Part shown: piece after piece, positions 31,066 to 32,821 of the stretch
How positions within the stretch are numbered: the stretch's first letter is position 1
Layout of the letters: the number at the start of each line of letters is the position of its first letter
Source of the DNA: Lachnospiraceae bacterium
Lineage (GTDB): Bacteria; Bacillota; Clostridia; Lachnospirales; Lachnospiraceae
Length of the DNA stretch: 32,821 bases
Assembly (NCBI GenBank): GCA_017483735.1
Contig: JAFUVF010000057.1
Location: 1 to 32,821, forward strand
Direction: 5' to 3'
Program-made: the position numbers and the translations under genes
The notes under the pieces: generated by a model
What the model saw: the letters and a program-made list of their open reading frames with translations, nothing else
The model's database searches: none
Told to the model about the DNA's origin: nothing

Positions 31066-31629
31066 ATGAAAAAAATCGTAATTCTGTGTTTAGCCGCCAT
31101 GATGCTGGTCGGTGTGCTGACTGCCTGTGGAAGCAACACGGCAGCGACCCCCAACACTGGGACCAAGGGCAAGGTTGTCGTAAACATCGAGGGAACGGTG
31201 ACCGCCGTCAACGAAAACGAAGTCACTCTTGATAGTGGCAAAATCGTTGTTATTTCTTCTGAAACCGTTTTTGCAGGCGATCTCGACACCAACAATGCGG
31301 TTAGCGAAAAAATCGTTGTCGGCAATTTTATTCAGGGTTACACGGAAGATGATCCCGATGCCGAGAAGGTGTCTGCCAGCAAGATCTACTGCAATTCCGC
31401 TGTGCAGACAGGCGGCAAACTGGTGATCAACTTTGAAGGTACTGTAGCCTCCGTTGAGGATGGTTGCATCACTCTGGAAGATGGTCAGAAGATTCAGATC
31501 TCTGATGAAACCGTTTTTTCCATCGCAAGTGGTGTCGTGGAGAATGTTATCCTGTCTGAGGGATATGCCATTCAGGGTTATGCCGAGGAGGATGCCCCCG
31601 CTTCCCGCGTTCATATCATCGCCTATTAA
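31066..31629 (+). CDS. Lipoprotein with two tandem beta-rich repeats
   Basis: A 187-residue lipoprotein: signal peptide MKKIVILCLAAMMLVGVLTA, lipobox Cys21, a short linker, then two copies of one domain (about 36-108 and 117-187). Matching pieces are VNIEGTVTAVNENEVTLDSG versus INFEGTVASVEDGCITLEDG, ISSETVF versus ISDETVF, and FIQGYTEDDPDAEKVSASKI versus AIQGYAEEDAPASRVHII. The repeat resembles DUF5666/OB-like small beta domains. It is exported and anchored at the outer face of the membrane; the function is unknown. A strong TAGGAGGAAT ribosome site precedes the ATG. Confidence 0.8.
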   Translation: MKKIVILCLAAMMLVGVLTACGSNTAATPNTGTKGKVVVNIEGTVTAVNENEVTLDSGKIVVISSETVFAGDLDTNNAVSEKIVVGNFIQGYTEDDPDAEKVSASKIYCNSAVQTGGKLVINFEGTVASVEDGCITLEDGQKIQISDETVFSIASGVVENVILSEGYAIQGYAEEDAPASRVHIIAY

Positions 31630-31665
31630 CCGTAAAGCAGACCTCCTGCGGTGTTTTCTTCTGTC

Positions 31666-32196
31666 TTAGCGTCCTCTGTCATAATCATGACTACGGTGCC
31701 GGGGTTCCCGCCGCCGTGCATCATTCCGGCGCTTTGCTTCCGCCTCCATATCCCGGAGTTTCTTGCGGATGCTCTCTTTTTCAGGCGGTGCCTGCTGGAT
31801 CTGCTGCTCTCCGTGGACCTGCCGCTCCCATGCGGCCAGATCGCGGTTGTACTGCTCCACAAGGAGCGTGGCATCGTCATACAGCCGCTTGAATGCCTGT
31901 ACGTCGGGATATCCGTTCGCTTTCAGGATACCGGGCAGCCGGTCCATCCGGCGGTCGATCTCCTGCTGTATACCTGTAATCTTTTCCTGCAGGGCCTTGC
32001 GCTCTTTTCCTTTGAACAATCCAGTCGTTTCAGCGAGCTGCTTTTCCAGCTTTGGCAGCTCACCGTGCATGAGCTGCTTGACTGCCCTGGCTTCATCCTG
32101 CACCTTGACCATCAGCTTCTGCATCTTGCGGTACTCCGCCATATCAACGGACAGCGTAGGCTTCTGCATATATCTCTCATCTGGCGGGTTGACTGA
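31666..32196 (-). pseudogene. C-terminal fragment resembling a conjugative-element relaxase tail
   Basis: The frame encodes PPDERYMQKPTLSVDMAEYR, a coiled-coil stretch (VKQLMHGELPKLEKQLAETT and following), QRYNRD-like VEQYNRDLAAWERQVHGE, and a basic tail (PPEKESIRKKLRDMEAEAKR). This pattern of helical region, QYNxxLAxWE and basic end resembles C-termini of Clostridia MobA/MobL-type relaxases, but no nuclease domain precedes it; an in-frame TAG lies about 30 bases upstream of the first ATG (32169), which has only a weak ribosome site. It could instead be expressed as a small protein of 167 residues. The family call is moderate. Confidence 0.45.
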
Positions 32197-32314
32197 TGAT
32201 CTCTATTTTGATAGTTCTGCTGCAGATCCAGATCACATTAAGTACGTATTCCATCGTTTGTTTGAGACCAAACAACAAGAACAGCACTATAATATGATGA
32301 TGCAAGGCTTTTGA
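32190..32314 (+). pseudogene. Short C-terminal fragment on the plus strand, unidentified
   Basis: The plus-strand frame ends LTDDLYFDSSAADPDHIKYV, FHRLFETKQQEQHYNMMMQG, F and TGA. Its composition and amphipathic helix look like a real protein C-terminus, whereas upstream the frame is antisense to the relaxase-like fragment. I do not recognise the family. It meets the minus-strand nuclease-like stub near 32315, marking a rearrangement point. Confidence 0.3.
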
Positions 32315-32363
32315 TCAGTTCCTTCCCATTGATCCCGGGTGCTAAGATGATTTGTTCTTTCAT
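32238..32363 (-). pseudogene. Amino-terminal stub resembling a PD-(D/E)XK nuclease-family protein
   Basis: From ATG 32363 the minus strand encodes MKEQIILAPGINGKELIKSL followed by unrelated residues and a stop. The opening strand-turn-helix is like the start of AddB/PD-(D/E)XK-type helicase-nuclease proteins seen in Lachnospiraceae. Only about 21 residues look authentic. No strong ribosome site is visible. Truncation occurs near 32300-32315 where a plus-strand fragment takes over. Confidence 0.35.
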
Positions 32364-32432
32364 GTGGTTATCCTTATATAAGAAACTTCAAACCGTTTTC
32401 ATATATATATTCTACAGGCCTTGCTTCAATTG

Positions 32433-32470
32433 CCCTCCAAAACCCTGTCATACAAGGATGTTTTGGAGGG
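32433..32470. repeat. Perfect 10-bp inverted repeat
   Basis: CCCTCCAAAA (32433-32442) and TTTTGGAGGG (32461-32470) are perfect arms around an 18-base loop. No T-run follows on either strand. It lies between the nuclease-like and DUF6133-like stubs and could be the hairpin of a lost gene or a small non-autonomous element. Confidence 0.5.
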
Positions 32471-32495
32471 TAATCGTGCTACCGGAACAAGTCTT

Positions 32496-32588
32496 CTACC
32501 GTATCCCTGCAAGAGCAAGAACCGCCGCCAGCTTCGCATTAACCTTCCCCGCGAGCCCATTTAAGTAGGACAAAAGCTTCTCTTTCAT
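32496..32588 (-). pseudogene. Small frame resembling the start of a DUF6133-type conjugation membrane protein
   Basis: ATG 32588, with CAGGTGAA 5 bases before it, opens a 30-codon frame MKEKLLSYLNGLAGKVNAKL, AAVLALAGIR, stop. The amphipathic start resembles DUF6133-type small membrane proteins encoded beside type IV secretion genes in Firmicute elements, but the usual membrane segment (AVKILIAVVIGALLLAG-like) is missing. It may be a truncated relic or a small peptide gene of its own. Confidence 0.35.
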
Positions 32589-32651
32589 GTTTTTCACCTG
32601 TACCTTTCCGTACCTGCCTGTAGTTACGTGAAGGCTTCATCACCCTTCATA

Positions 32652-32821
32652 ACCTATAAGCATATTTACAAAAGGCACTTTTTCAGGCATGTGGATCAGA
32701 TAAAAAAAGCCTTGGATATATATGGTGTTCACACAACTCATTCTGCATGGATCGGTCAGGATGATGAGCTGGGCGGCGCTCAGATTGACCTTATCATAGA
32801 TCGGGACGATCACGTCCTTAA
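32652..32821 (+). pseudogene. C-terminal part of an AAA-family ATPase, truncated at its start and running off the window
   Basis: The plus-strand frame from about 32676 encodes HFFRHVDQIKKALDIYGVHT, then THSAWIGQDDELGGAQIDLI and IDRDDHVL at the edge. This is the C-terminal region of the ATP-binding proteins of the archaeal-ATPase/DUF234 kind, where GAQIDLIIDR is a PD-(D/E)XK-like core strand. The preceding ATPase domain (Walker motifs) is absent from the window, and the upstream sequence belongs to other fragments, so the gene is 5'-truncated. The end lies beyond the right edge. Confidence 0.55.

Noticed and set aside
1..32821. CRISPR arrays, tRNA and rRNA genes
   Set aside because: I looked for regularly spaced repeats, tRNA-like cloverleaf ends and rRNA-like conserved blocks on both strands and saw none.

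Overview
The window looks like an accessory, heavily rearranged stretch of a Clostridia chromosome, most likely a Lachnospiraceae-type gut or rumen Firmicute. The basis is strong AGGAGG-type ribosome binding sites, YesM/YesN-type two-component genes beside a sugar ABC transporter without its own ATPase, DUF3847/MobA-MobL mobilization genes and a large serine recombinase. This placement is inferred from gene content; no rRNA or tRNA gene is visible to confirm it.

Layout. (1) 1-1101: a 5'-truncated conjugative coupling-protein (VirD4/TraG-like) remnant at the left edge, then a promoter and a two-gene module (65-aa protein plus GNAT-like acetyltransferase) resembling a toxin-antitoxin pair. (2) 1156-6972, minus strand: alpha/beta hydrolase, a CPBP-family membrane protease broken by two frameshifts, a MATE exporter, a small membrane protein, and an MFS transporter behind a LacI-type regulator with a recognisable promoter. 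(3) 6961-7328: amino-terminal stubs of a sigma-factor-like gene and a LytTR-type response regulator. (4) About 7411-14365: an integrative and mobilizable element with large serine recombinase, MobA/MobL relaxase, DUF3847 protein, a candidate oriT (nested inverted repeat plus a TAAATGCGCC nic-like site), a RepA_N-like protein flanked by two clusters of perfect hairpins, an XRE regulator, and an AbrB-type antitoxin whose RelE/ParE-like toxin has an in-frame TGA. (5) 14623-16469: a deletion scar fusing the start of a GPH sugar transporter to the end of an alpha-L-rhamnosidase, next to an intact AraC regulator and a perfect 13-bp direct repeat with 20-bp period.

(6) 16528-28946, minus strand, is the functional centre: ten close-packed genes in the order chbP-like phosphorylase, phosphohexomutase, histidine kinase, solute-binding lipoprotein, two permeases, response regulator, nagB, nagA, ROK kinase. 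Together they read as one complete route: import of an N-acetylglucosamine disaccharide, phosphorolysis to GlcNAc-1-P plus GlcNAc, conversion of both halves to GlcNAc-6-P (mutase and kinase), deacetylation, then deamination to fructose-6-phosphate. A direct repeat upstream of the first gene is a plausible site for the operon's own response regulator.

(7) 29029-32821: a terminator, C-terminal gene fragments, an unrecognised 172-aa protein, an IS transposase remnant, a lipoprotein with an internally duplicated domain, and several pieces of mobile-element genes (relaxase C-terminus, DUF6133-like start, nuclease-like start, AAA-ATPase C-terminus). The catabolic operon therefore sits between decayed mobile DNA on both sides. 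All family assignments come from reading motifs and remembered family sequences; no database search was possible.
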